From positions 1-9,374 of the forward strand of contig JAIRZV010000052.1 of assembly GCA_031267055.1 (NCBI GenBank): 9,374 nucleotides of DNA, written 5' to 3'. A program made the position numbers and the translations under genes. Shown one piece after another: positions 1 through 5,595 of this stretch. Source of the stretch: Candidatus Margulisiibacteriota bacterium. GTDB taxonomy: Bacteria; Margulisbacteria; Termititenacia; Termititenacales; Termititenacaceae. The notes under the pieces were generated by a model, which worked only from the letters and a program-made list of their open reading frames with translations, ran no database searches and had not been told where the DNA came from. Positions within the stretch are counted from its first letter, which is position 1. Each line of letters opens with the position of its first letter.

Positions 1-366
1 GGATTGCGTTACAACGATTTTCATTGCGATCTGGCGCTGCTTTTCAACCCGACCAAAGTAGAAATAGACAATTCATTTTTATTCGGCCTGGGTTTTGATT
101 TTCAACTGCTGCGCAACTCCGCGGCGCGCGCGGTCAGTGACGCTAGTTTTCAGCCGGAGATCAACGTGTCCCGCAAACGCATTATTGTCAGCGACTTGCA
201 GCCGGAAAATATTCAAGAAATCGCCGTGCTTGACCCTGATGATAATGTGCTCTCCCTGCCCGTCCGCAAAACTATTGAAATTCCGGCGCCGACCACCGGC
301 AATTACACGCTCTTTTTTCAACTCAAAAACGAAAAAATCATCAAACAAACAGTCCTGGTCGAATAG
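1..366 (+). CDS. C-terminal part of a beta-rich, probably exported protein (5' end outside window)
   Basis: The frame is open from the first base (GGA TTG CGT...) to a TAG at 364-366, so this is the last 121 codons of a longer gene; the TTG at 4 is not a credible start. I do not recognise the family. The first 35 or so residues alternate hydrophobic and polar residues in the manner of outer-membrane beta-strands (for example FLFGLGFDFQLL). The last 65 or so residues look like a small beta-sandwich: an IIVSDL strand, an AVLDPDDNVLSLPV hairpin, then GNYTLFFQLKNEKIIKQTVL. That last stretch has the G-x-Y-x-L...K...K-x-V pattern seen at the end of type IX secretion sorting domains and of related Ig-like C-terminal modules. 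Nothing else in the window supports a type IX system, so the resemblance is only suggestive. A MITE-like element begins at the stop codon. Confidence 0.6.
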   Translation, partial: GLRYNDFHCDLALLFNPTKVEIDNSFLFGLGFDFQLLRNSAARAVSDASFQPEINVSRKRIIVSDLQPENIQEIAVLDPDDNVLSLPVRKTIEIPAPTTGNYTLFFQLKNEKIIKQTVLVE

Positions 367-374
367 TTCGAGCG

Positions 375-405
375 TGTAAACTTAACTGTGTAAACGCCAC
401 CCTGC
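375..405 (+). repeat. Left terminal inverted repeat of the MITE-like element
   Basis: Left end, containing two copies of TGTAAAC spaced 14 bp apart, followed by GCCACCCTGC. It pairs with the reverse complement of 584-612. Confidence 0.75.
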
Positions 406-583
406 TCAAATTTCAAGAAAGTAGTTTATGAATAACACCATAAATCTGTAGCAAACAGTAGCGAAAAGCGGCTCAAAAGCCTTTAGCTAATATAGTAAGA
501 GTTATTCTTGCGGCCTAGTATTGGCCTTATGGTCTGGATACACAGATGCAGAGCTTTTGCGGCGCAAAAAACCTGAACATATC

Positions 584-612
584 GCAGGGCAGTTTACACA
601 GATAAGTTTACA
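584..612 (-). repeat. Right terminal inverted repeat of the MITE-like element
   Basis: Its reverse complement reads TGTAAACTTATCTGTGTAAA and onward, with one mismatch to the left end over the outer 21 bases. Confidence 0.75.
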
Positions 613-648
613 GTCCTAATAGTTTCTCATTCAAAAAAACTCTGGCAG

Positions 649-679
649 TTGGCATAAATCTTGCGGTTATACCTATAAA
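649..679 (+). promoter_or_regulatory. Promoter for the 32-codon gene; sigma54-type -24/-12 spacing, overlapping a weaker sigma70-type alternative
   Basis: TGGCATAAATCTTGC at 650-664 matches the sigma54 consensus TGGCACG-N4-TTGC, with GG (651-652) and GC (663-664) separated by exactly 10 bp. The predicted start would be near 675-676, giving a leader of about 48 nt. The same stretch can be read as a sigma70 promoter, TTGGCA (649-654) and TATAAA (674-679), but its spacer is a poor 19 bp. A 7-bp hairpin GCAAAAA/TTTTTGC (687-693 with 703-709) then lies directly against the ribosome binding site. Whether the genome encodes RpoN is not visible here. Confidence 0.5.
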
Positions 680-723
680 GAACTTGGCAAAAATGTTGGA
701 AGTTTTTGCAAAGGAGGTGTGTT

Positions 724-822
724 ATGCAGAAAGATCCTTTATTGTTGAAAACTAAAATACGCGGCGGGGAAAAACTTTACCTGCTTGGTCTGCTCAAAAA
801 GCAGCTCAAAAACCCCAATTAA
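724..822 (+). CDS. Small 32-residue basic protein, unknown function
   Basis: ATG at 724 follows a near-perfect Shine-Dalgarno AAAGGAGGTG (710-719) at ideal distance, and the frame runs 32 codons to TAA at 820-822. The product starts MQKDPLLLK and ends GLLKKQLKNPN. It is lysine-rich with leucine pairs (LYLLGLLKKQL) that could form a short amphipathic helix; there is no signal peptide. I do not recognise it. Evidence that it is real comes from its own promoter, the strong ribosome binding site, and a terminator at its end; its coding statistics are too short to help. It converges with the CofG-like gene, and the two stop codons share the palindrome TTAA at 819-822. It could be a small regulatory peptide or the coding part of a small RNA. 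Confidence 0.55.
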   Translation: MQKDPLLLKTKIRGGEKLYLLGLLKKQLKNPN

Positions 823-852
823 CGTCTTCTCTTTTGGGGCTTAACTTTTTTT
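808..852. terminator. Bidirectional intrinsic terminator between convergent genes
   Basis: The stem CCCCAA (813-818) / TTGGGG (834-839) has a 15-nt loop that contains both stop codons. On the minus strand it is followed at once by five Ts (complement of 808-812), ending the CofG-like transcript. On the plus strand a run of seven Ts follows at 846-852 after a 6-nt gap, making a weaker terminator for the small gene. The short stem and long loop make it moderate in strength. Confidence 0.5.
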
Positions 853-1994
853 ACCACGTGCCTTTTGGCCGGACGACCGGATTTTTTCCGCGCGGTTTTG
901 CGGCGCGACCTGTTCCGGACCGGCAGATCAAATTCTTCCGCAAAAGCGCCTTCGACATCCACGCCGAGATCAACATTTTCAGAATTTTTGAGCAAAGCTT
1001 TGTAGCGGTCTAAAATCTGCGCCAGCTTGCGCGAGTACCAATTTTCCAAAATATATTTGGAAAAAATCGGCAAGCGTCGCTGCAAACCCAAACCTTGTTT
1101 TTTCAAAATTTTTTCCAGCGCGCCCAACTGTTTAGCATGATCCGCGCCGCTTTTCTTTTCCTCCGCCAGATCGTAAGAGCCGATGTCCCGTACGCCTGCT
1201 TTGATAAAATCCAAAATATTTTCATTGTTCGTGCCAGGCACAGTGATCGGAATATCGTTCGGCAAAATCCGTTGCGCCAGCTCCAGAGTTTTGAGCATTT
1301 CCGTTTTGCTGATCTGATTTTTGATCTCCAGCTTGCTGTTATTGATCGGCAGATAATTCTGCAAAACAACATTTTGAATATTGCCGTATTCCGCGTGCAG
1401 AGCTTTGATGATCTCCAGCGCTTCGCGGCGGCTGCGGTCCGACTCGCCCAGTCCCACCAAAATACCGGTGGTCACCGGCACTTTGCCGAGACCCGCGTAA
1501 GAAATTGTGTCCACGCGCGACTGCAAAGTTTTGCGCGGCGAATATTTTTCCAAAATCTTTTCGTCGGCACAGTCCAGCATCATGTAAATCGACGCCACGA
1601 TCCGCCGAATACCGTTCCAGCTGCTTTCCGGATCGCGCAGCATTTCATCTTTGGCGATATAGCCGATATTCAGCGAGGGCAGCAGACCCTCCAAAAAAGC
1701 CAGCTCGCAAACTGTGTACACGTATTCAATGTAAGAATTGAAACCCCAGAGATCGAGCCGCGCGCGCACCGCGGAAAAATTATCCGGCCGCTCGCCAGCC
1801 ACGAAAATCACTTCCTTGACACCGGCTTTTTTGGCCTGCGCGCAATGCTTGATAGTCGAGTACGGCACGGCCAGCTCAAAAGCCGCCTGATCCGTGTTGT
1901 TCGCCGGAAAATCGCAGTAGTCGCACAAACTGGAACAAATCCGCGAGAGACTGACCGTCGTCGAACGCGAATAGGTTACGATATCTTTATCCAT
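819..1994 (-). CDS. CofG-like radical SAM protein with highly basic C-terminal tail
   Basis: The 391-residue product starts at ATG 1994, with AGGAG just upstream. The radical SAM cluster motif C-x3-C-x2-C is C20, C24, C27. The body follows the CofG (7,8-didemethyl-8-hydroxy-5-deazariboflavin synthase, subunit 1) pattern: YSRSTTVSL before the cluster, EVIFVAGERP, CELAFLEGLLPSLNIGY, YSPRKT, KVPVTTGILVGLGES, then YGNIQNVVLQNYLP. CofG joins CofH in making the deazaflavin chromophore of coenzyme F420. Two family landmarks are altered here: the usual SMGLMLE is ASIYMMLD, and the HRHSPGK-type segment is EKYSPRKT. No cofH lies beside it, so a related but different reaction is possible. Residues 360-391 form a tail with 18 Arg/Lys in 32 positions, unusual for the family and suggestive of nucleic-acid or membrane contact. 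It is the second gene of the operon that starts at 2402. Confidence 0.7.
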   Translation of the reverse strand: MDKDIVTYSRSTTVSLSRICSSLCDYCDFPANNTDQAAFELAVPYSTIKHCAQAKKAGVKEVIFVAGERPDNFSAVRARLDLWGFNSYIEYVYTVCELAFLEGLLPSLNIGYIAKDEMLRDPESSWNGIRRIVASIYMMLDCADEKILEKYSPRKTLQSRVDTISYAGLGKVPVTTGILVGLGESDRSRREALEIIKALHAEYGNIQNVVLQNYLPINNSKLEIKNQISKTEMLKTLELAQRILPNDIPITVPGTNNENILDFIKAGVRDIGSYDLAEEKKSGADHAKQLGALEKILKKQGLGLQRRLPIFSKYILENWYSRKLAQILDRYKALLKNSENVDLGVDVEGAFAEEFDLPVRNRSRRKTARKKSGRPAKRHVVKKVKPQKRRR

Positions 1995-2027
1995 AAAACT
2001 CCTAAATAAAAAAATTAAAAAGAAAAC

Positions 2028-2402
2028 TTATCTGAAACACAAGCGCCGGATAATCCGGAAAAGCATGAACACCGCGGCAAACACCACGCCGAAAACAGCC
2101 GCACCCTGTTTGTCCAGCACAGTTTTCACATCGCCTTCGATATTGTCCGAGATCGCGATCAGCGCGCGCACCGAGCCGGTCTTGAGATTTTTGGCTACGA
2201 CCACCGCGTTGCCGCAATTGGTCTGATTGACATTCTGTGCTTTGAGTAATCCGATACCGGAATGATCGATGTCCGCGTGACCGGCATTGATCGAACTGAC
2301 GCCGGACTGCGAGCAACTCACCATTTCCGCGTAAATCGTTTCCGCCGCTTGACGGCTGATCTTTTCTTCTTTTTTCGGACTTTTCTTGCCACTCTCACCC
2401 AT
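2028..2402 (-). CDS. Small membrane-anchored protein with 15-residue beta-helix-like repeats, unknown function
   Basis: The 124-residue product starts at ATG 2402 behind AAAGGA. The N-terminus is charged (KK-SPKKEEK, residues 6-14). Residues 34 to 90 hold three to four repeats of 15 residues, with glycines at 34, 49, 64 and alanines at 40, 55, 70 (then A83); each has a hydrophobic-x-A-x-x-hydrophobic core, as in a right-handed beta-helix. Residues 101-115 are a single hydrophobic segment followed by R116 and R119-R120, which would anchor the protein in the inner membrane by its tail. Similar short repeat proteins with a C-terminal membrane helix occur as uncharacterised proteins in several phyla; this is from memory and I know of no assigned function. 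It is the first gene of a two-gene operon, 33 nt ahead of the CofG-like gene. Confidence 0.7.
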   Translation of the reverse strand: MGESGKKSPKKEEKISRQAAETIYAEMVSCSQSGVSSINAGHADIDHSGIGLLKAQNVNQTNCGNAVVVAKNLKTGSVRALIAISDNIEGDVKTVLDKQGAAVFGVVFAAVFMLFRIIRRLCFR

Positions 2403-2446
2403 TTTACAGTCCTTTCTTTAAATAAAATCTCGAAAAAAAGCAGGTC

Positions 2447-2476
2447 ATTTTACCTTATTTTTACTTATTTTGTCAA
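2447..2476 (-). promoter_or_regulatory. Sigma70-type promoter of the repeat protein / CofG-like operon
   Basis: On the minus strand, a perfect -35 TTGACA (2476-2471), an 18-bp AT-rich spacer, and -10 TAAAAT (2452-2447). Transcription would begin near 2440, giving a leader of about 38 nt before ATG 2402. Confidence 0.7.
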
Positions 2477-2544
2477 ATTTCTCGCTAATTTTTGGCGTAT
2501 TTGGGCGGTTTTTATATGGTCATTGTCCGAAAGGCATTAAATCC

Positions 2545-2574
2545 AAAAAATTGGCTGTCAACTCTGCGACAACC
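2545..2574 (-). terminator. Intrinsic terminator of rpsO
   Basis: On the minus strand, GGTTGTC (2574-2568) pairs with GACAGCC (2559-2553) across an 8-nt loop. One pair is G-T. AA and then six Ts follow. It begins 6 nt after the rpsO stop codon and isolates rpsO from the operon downstream. Confidence 0.72.
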
Positions 2575-2579
2575 TTGCC

Positions 2580-2843
2580 CTACCCTTTGATCCCCAGCTT
2601 GGTGATGAGGGCGTTGTAGCCAGCCAGATCTTTGGCCTTGAAATAACGCAGCAGGCGGCGGCGTTTGCCGACCATGAGCAGCAAACCGCGACGGGAATGA
2701 AAATCATTTTTATTGATCTTGAGATGCTCGACCAAATTATTGATAGATGTAGTCAACAAAGCGACCTGTACCGGCGTCGAACCGGTGTCTTTGTCGCCGG
2801 TTTGAAATTTCGTAATGACTTCCGTTTTATTTTTAACTGCCAT
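2580..2843 (-). CDS. rpsO: 30S ribosomal protein S15
   Basis: The 87-residue product is close to the usual 88-89 residues of S15. S15 binds the central domain of 16S rRNA as a primary assembly protein of the small-subunit platform and contributes to an intersubunit bridge. Family hallmarks are visible: the early DTGSTPVQVALLT segment, INNLVEHL, the DFHSRRGLL motif that contacts rRNA, and GKRRRLLRYF. The start is ATG 2843 with AGGAG a few bases upstream. It has its own promoter and terminator, so it forms a single-gene unit, although read-through from the LPS genes upstream is possible because no terminator separates them. S15 often represses its own mRNA; I see no clear operator structure in this short leader. 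Confidence 0.97.
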   Translation of the reverse strand: MAVKNKTEVITKFQTGDKDTGSTPVQVALLTTSINNLVEHLKINKNDFHSRRGLLLMVGKRRRLLRYFKAKDLAGYNALITKLGIKG

Positions 2844-2873
2844 AAGCGCTCCTGTTCTCCGAAAAGGATTAAA

Positions 2874-2902
2874 ATTCTAGCATTATTTTTTTTTTTTGTC
2901 AT
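2874..2902 (-). promoter_or_regulatory. Extended -10 promoter of rpsO with a poly-A spacer
   Basis: On the minus strand, -35 ATGACA (2902-2897), a 17-bp spacer made of 11 consecutive As plus TAATGC, then -10 TAGAAT (2879-2874) with the TGn extension directly before it. The predicted start is near 2867, about 24 nt before the rpsO ATG. Confidence 0.65.
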
Positions 2903-2924
2903 GTGGTTTACTATTTTAACGATT

Positions 2925-4031
2925 TTAAATACTGGCTTTTTTGTAGAGGCCGTAAAAGCCGTAACCGCCGATCAAGATATTCGGCAGCCAGGCCGCGAGA
3001 AGCGGCGAAAAACCGCTCTGGCCGAACCACATGAAAACCGACAGCATGACGTAATAAACAAAAATTACCAGCACACTGATGCCCAAGCCAACTCCGGCGC
3101 CGGAACGCTGCGGCCGAATACCCATTTGCGAGCCGAGCAAGACAAAAATCACACAAGCAAAAGGAATGGCCAATTTTTGATGCCATTGCACACGCAGTTT
3201 GGCAACATTGGCGCCGAAGCCGCTCTGCTGGCGGATATAGGCGGACAGTTCGCCGATATTCATTTGCTCGGGGTCTTTGCTGCGGCCGGAAATATCGCGC
3301 GGCCGCACATTGATATTGATGTTTTGCGTGATGAAATCCACGAGCAGTGCGGCGCGGTTGTCGCCGGCAAATTGATGCATGGTGCCGCGGCGAAAAGTCC
3401 AGCCGGTCAGCGCGTCAAATTCGGCTTCTTCGGCGCGCGTGCTGCGGGCCACATTGTCGTTTTGGTCATACTCGATGACATTGACCTGATGCATGACACT
3501 GCCTTCCATTTCACGGGCGTGAATAACCCTGACGAGACGGTGATTTTCGTACATCGGAATATTGACGTTGGTCTGGATCTGCGGTGCGCTTTTGGACATA
3601 TCTTTGAGCTGGATGATCGTGTTTTCTTCGATGAAGCTCGCCTGCGGCACGACTGTTTCATTAAAAAAAACCGTGAGCAGACTGACCAAAAAACCGAAAA
3701 CCAGCGGCGCGGCAATGAGCCGGTACAGTGACAGTCCGCCGGCGCGGAAAGCCGTCAGCTCGCTCTCGCTGGACAGGCGGCTGAAACACAGCAGCGCGGC
3801 CAGCAAAGTGGCCATGGGAAAAGCCAGAGAAATCACGCGCGGCAGACGCAGCAAAAACAAAGCCAGCACCTGATCGAAACCGAGATTGTACAACTGCGCT
3901 TCGGAAATAAGACCCGGAATAATCGAGCCGCCGGAAAAAATCACGGAGAACGCCCCCACGCCGAAAAGAAAAGGCAGGAGAATTTCTCTAAAGGTGTAAA
4001 GGTAAATTAATTTTATTTTAAAATTCTTCAC
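2925..4031 (-). CDS. LptF/LptG family LPS transport permease
   Basis: The 368-residue product is the usual family length. LptF/LptG proteins are the membrane subunits of the LptB2FG ABC transporter, which extracts lipopolysaccharide from the inner membrane and passes it to LptC/LptA. The layout is typical: a helix at about residues 14-35, two more within about 55-125 including the conserved LSSESELTAFRAGG cytoplasmic segment, a periplasmic beta-jellyroll at about 130-265, and three C-terminal helices from about 275 to 360. I chose GTG 4031 because the lptB stop lies only 10 nt upstream, GGGA precedes it, and the upstream open frame is only the shadow of lptB. Only one such permease is in the window, so LptF and LptG cannot be told apart; a partner may lie elsewhere or the protein may act as a homodimer. 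Confidence 0.92.
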   Translation of the reverse strand: MKNFKIKLIYLYTFREILLPFLFGVGAFSVIFSGGSIIPGLISEAQLYNLGFDQVLALFLLRLPRVISLAFPMATLLAALLCFSRLSSESELTAFRAGGLSLYRLIAAPLVFGFLVSLLTVFFNETVVPQASFIEENTIIQLKDMSKSAPQIQTNVNIPMYENHRLVRVIHAREMEGSVMHQVNVIEYDQNDNVARSTRAEEAEFDALTGWTFRRGTMHQFAGDNRAALLVDFITQNININVRPRDISGRSKDPEQMNIGELSAYIRQQSGFGANVAKLRVQWHQKLAIPFACVIFVLLGSQMGIRPQRSGAGVGLGISVLVIFVYYVMLSVFMWFGQSGFSPLLAAWLPNILIGGYGFYGLYKKASI

Positions 4032-4041
4032 AACAATCCCG

Positions 4042-4764
4042 TTACAAATTAAAATTTTCGCCCAGATAAAACTTGCGCGCGGTCTGGTCGGCGGCAATGG
4101 ACGCCGCGTCACCTTCCAGCAGCACTTTGCCCTGATGAATAATGTAAGCGCGGTCGGTGATGCCCAGCGTTTCGCGCACATTGTGGTCGGTGATGAGAAT
4201 GCCCAAACCTTTGGTTTTGGCCAGATAAGCGATGATCTCCTGAATGTCGTTGACGGCAATGGGGTCTATGCCGGCAAAAGGCTCGTCCAGCAAAATAAAA
4301 TCCGGATAGCAGGCCAGCGCGCGGCAAATCTCCACCCGCCGCCGTTCGCCGCCGGACAGCTCATAACCGCGCTGTTTGCGTATATGCGAAATTTTCATTT
4401 CCTCGAACAATTTGTTCATGCGCTCCTGATACTCGGCCGGCGGCACAGCCGGCATATTTTCCCAGAGTATCAGCAGATTTTCCTCGACGGTCAGCTTGCG
4501 AAAAATCGACGGCTCTTGCGGCAAATAGCCGATGCCCATTTTGGCGCGCTCATGCATAGGCACATGTGTAATATCATTGCCATTGAGATTGACAGCGCCG
4601 GCGTCAGCTTTGATGAGGCCGACGATCATATAGAAAGTCGTGGTCTTGCCGGCGCCGTTGGGCCCGAGCAAGCCAACAACCTCGCCTTTATTAACGTGAA
4701 TATTGACCTCGTTGACGACCTTTTTTTTGTGATAAGCCTTGACCAGCCCCTGCGTTTCGATCAT
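4042..4764 (-). CDS. lptB: LPS export ABC transporter ATP-binding protein LptB
   Basis: The 240-residue product is a cytoplasmic ABC ATPase powering LPS extraction as a dimer beneath LptF/LptG. All motifs are intact: Walker A GPNGAGKT (34-41), Q-loop Q83, signature LSGGE (136-140), Walker B with D160-E161, and the H-loop His194 in ITDHN. LptB-type features include YLPQEPSIFRKLTVEEN and DEPFAGIDPIAV. I start it at ATG 4764; an in-frame TTG at 4782 is less likely. No Shine-Dalgarno sequence precedes the ATG. A -10-like TACACT (4776-4771) sits where transcription would begin at or next to the ATG, so the mRNA could be leaderless, although no good -35 is seen. The LptF/LptG permease follows after 10 nt, forming an operon. 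Confidence 0.95.
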   Translation of the reverse strand: MIETQGLVKAYHKKKVVNEVNIHVNKGEVVGLLGPNGAGKTTTFYMIVGLIKADAGAVNLNGNDITHVPMHERAKMGIGYLPQEPSIFRKLTVEENLLILWENMPAVPPAEYQERMNKLFEEMKISHIRKQRGYELSGGERRRVEICRALACYPDFILLDEPFAGIDPIAVNDIQEIIAYLAKTKGLGILITDHNVRETLGITDRAYIIHQGKVLLEGDAASIAADQTARKFYLGENFNL

Positions 4765-4816
4765 GGCGAGAGTGTAACACAAAAGTAAGGTTGTTTCTAT
4801 TGCTTGGGTTTGTTTT

Positions 4817-5458
4817 TTAGAAAAACAACCGTCTTAAATTTATATGCGCGGATATTAAATCAAAATATTTGTTGGTATTGTTTTCAAAGTTTAACCAGAT
4901 GTTATTTACTATCCAGTCGGCAAACTGAATACTGTATGATTTATGGCTTTCATCAGGCGCATAAATAATGCTAGTTTTGAGATCGTGTTCAAGCCAAATT
5001 TTCACCCGTAAATAATCTATCAAACTATTTCCGCTTTTTATTTTGACGGAACGTATGTCAGGAGAAAAAAACACCTTACCCTGTTTCTCTATATAATCAG
5101 GCAAGACTAAACCAATCATATAATTATAAAGAAGATTGCTGTCTTGTCGAATATGTTCATAAACATTTTCTTTTTTGACCGTGATGCAGGATATTTTTAT
5201 TTCAGGATATTTTTTTAGGAGTTCACGAACCATTGCGCAAAATTCTAATCTTTGTGTGTCCGTAGAGTCTGAAGCTTTTTTCTCATGCGTCCAAGCATAT
5301 TTTTTATAAAGTTTTCGCATCAAATCTTTGGGCTTATTTTTTAGGTGCCTTGGCACAAATATTAAGGCAATCGATAAATATCTGCTGGATCCGCCGTAGC
5401 GGTATGGCTTGTCAAACTTCCAGCCTAAGTCTCCGCTCTCGTCAAGATATATGTGCAT
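4817..5458 (-). CDS. DUF3800 domain protein
   Basis: The 213-residue product opens with MHIYLDESGDLGW, the hallmark DUF3800 start in which the acidic D-E-S-G-D cluster (residues 6-10) is thought to belong to an RNase H-like nuclease-type active site. The other family signature, an S-x-x-x-Q-x-A-D-W segment (YSIQFADWIVNNIW), lies near the C-terminus. The biochemical activity of the family is unestablished; members occur in defence and mobile contexts. I chose ATG 5458 because it restores the family N-terminus and has GGAG upstream; the open frame extending to 5530 only reads through the terminator of the RNA gene upstream. The gene is much more AT-rich than lptB next to it, pointing to horizontal acquisition. 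It sits 13 nt after that terminator, so expression probably depends on read-through. Confidence 0.88.
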   Translation of the reverse strand: MHIYLDESGDLGWKFDKPYRYGGSSRYLSIALIFVPRHLKNKPKDLMRKLYKKYAWTHEKKASDSTDTQRLEFCAMVRELLKKYPEIKISCITVKKENVYEHIRQDSNLLYNYMIGLVLPDYIEKQGKVFFSPDIRSVKIKSGNSLIDYLRVKIWLEHDLKTSIIYAPDESHKSYSIQFADWIVNNIWLNFENNTNKYFDLISAHINLRRLFF

Positions 5459-5471
5459 TTGACTCCAGCCT

Positions 5472-5500
5472 AAAAAATAAGCGAGGTTTCCCTCGCTTAT
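5472..5500 (-). terminator. Intrinsic terminator / attenuator between the structured RNA and DUF3800
   Basis: On the minus strand, a perfect 10-bp stem ATAAGCGAGG / CCTCGCTTAT (5500-5491 with 5486-5477) is capped by a GAAA tetraloop and followed directly by five Ts. It ends transcripts from the promoter at 5596-5623 just before the DUF3800 start codon, so DUF3800 mRNA must come from read-through or from regulated antitermination. Confidence 0.88.
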
Positions 5501-5590
5501 ATCATTTTTAACTGCCCGGAACCGGCACATTTACAATATGCTTATGATAGCTCTCTTTCAAGAACCATCACGAGTTTCCGGGACTTACAA
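5472..5590 (-). ncRNA. Structured RNA associated with the DUF3800 gene (about 115 nt)
   Basis: The unit has a promoter, a folded body and a terminator. In the transcript, CCCGGAA (5582-5576) pairs with TTCCGGG (5521-5515) and closes a junction holding two hairpins. The first is an 11-bp stem with a GAAA loop (5570-5560 with 5555-5545; three G-U pairs). The second is a 6-bp stem with a UGUAA loop (5541-5536 with 5530-5525). A 14-nt A-rich linker leads to the terminator hairpin. Comparative RNA searches have described several structured motifs named DUF3800-I to DUF3800-XI for lying next to DUF3800 genes; this RNA fits that association, but I cannot say which class it is. Function is unknown: it may be a cis-regulator, or an RNA partner or inhibitor of the protein. 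Confidence 0.72.
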
Positions 5591-5595
5591 TAAGC

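Larger units (their letters stand above)
369..617. mobile_element. MITE-like non-autonomous transposable element (about 250 bp), IS256-like ends
   Basis: Two inverted ends (375-405 and 584-612) match at 20 of 21 positions over TGTAAACTTAACTGTGTAAAC. They then continue as related CCCTGC-containing segments with a 2-nt gap. Just outside both ends lies the direct repeat AATAGTT (362-368 and 618-624), the size expected for a 7-8 bp target duplication. The interior (406-583) has no coding frame of note. It does contain small palindromes, including TTTTGC-ggc-GCAAAA at 555-569. GTGTAAA-rich ends with 8-9 bp duplications are typical of IS256/Mutator-type transposons, so a mobilising transposase of that family elsewhere in the genome is a reasonable inference. 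The exact outer edges are uncertain by a few bases. Confidence 0.72.

Noticed and set aside
1095..2009. Long plus-strand open frame opposite the CofG-like gene
   Set aside because: Shadow frame: it is antisense to a well-supported radical SAM gene and its product matches no recognisable pattern.
2697..3731. Long plus-strand open frame opposite rpsO and the LptF/LptG permease
   Set aside because: It crosses two clear genes and the rpsO promoter, and its composition is that of an antisense shadow.
4032..4259. N-terminal extension of the LptF/LptG permease
   Set aside because: This stretch is the lptB coding sequence in another frame. Its translation is not family-like, and GTG 4031 gives a standard-length permease.
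4812..4831. Hairpin TTGTTTTT-cta-AAAAACAA at the end of DUF3800 as a terminator
   Set aside because: No T-run follows on the minus strand and the stem is only A-T rich coding sequence at the stop codon, so read-through into lptB cannot be excluded.
5459..5530. Open frame extending DUF3800 upstream by 24 codons to an ATG at 5530
   Set aside because: It reads straight through the terminator hairpin and part of the structured RNA. The family N-terminus begins at the ATG at 5458, which has GGAG in front.
5472..5590. A tracrRNA, because the fold and an ATGTGCCGG segment recall type II-C tracrRNAs
   Set aside because: No CRISPR repeat, spacer array or Cas9 is in the window, no anti-repeat partner is visible, and the adjacent gene is DUF3800.
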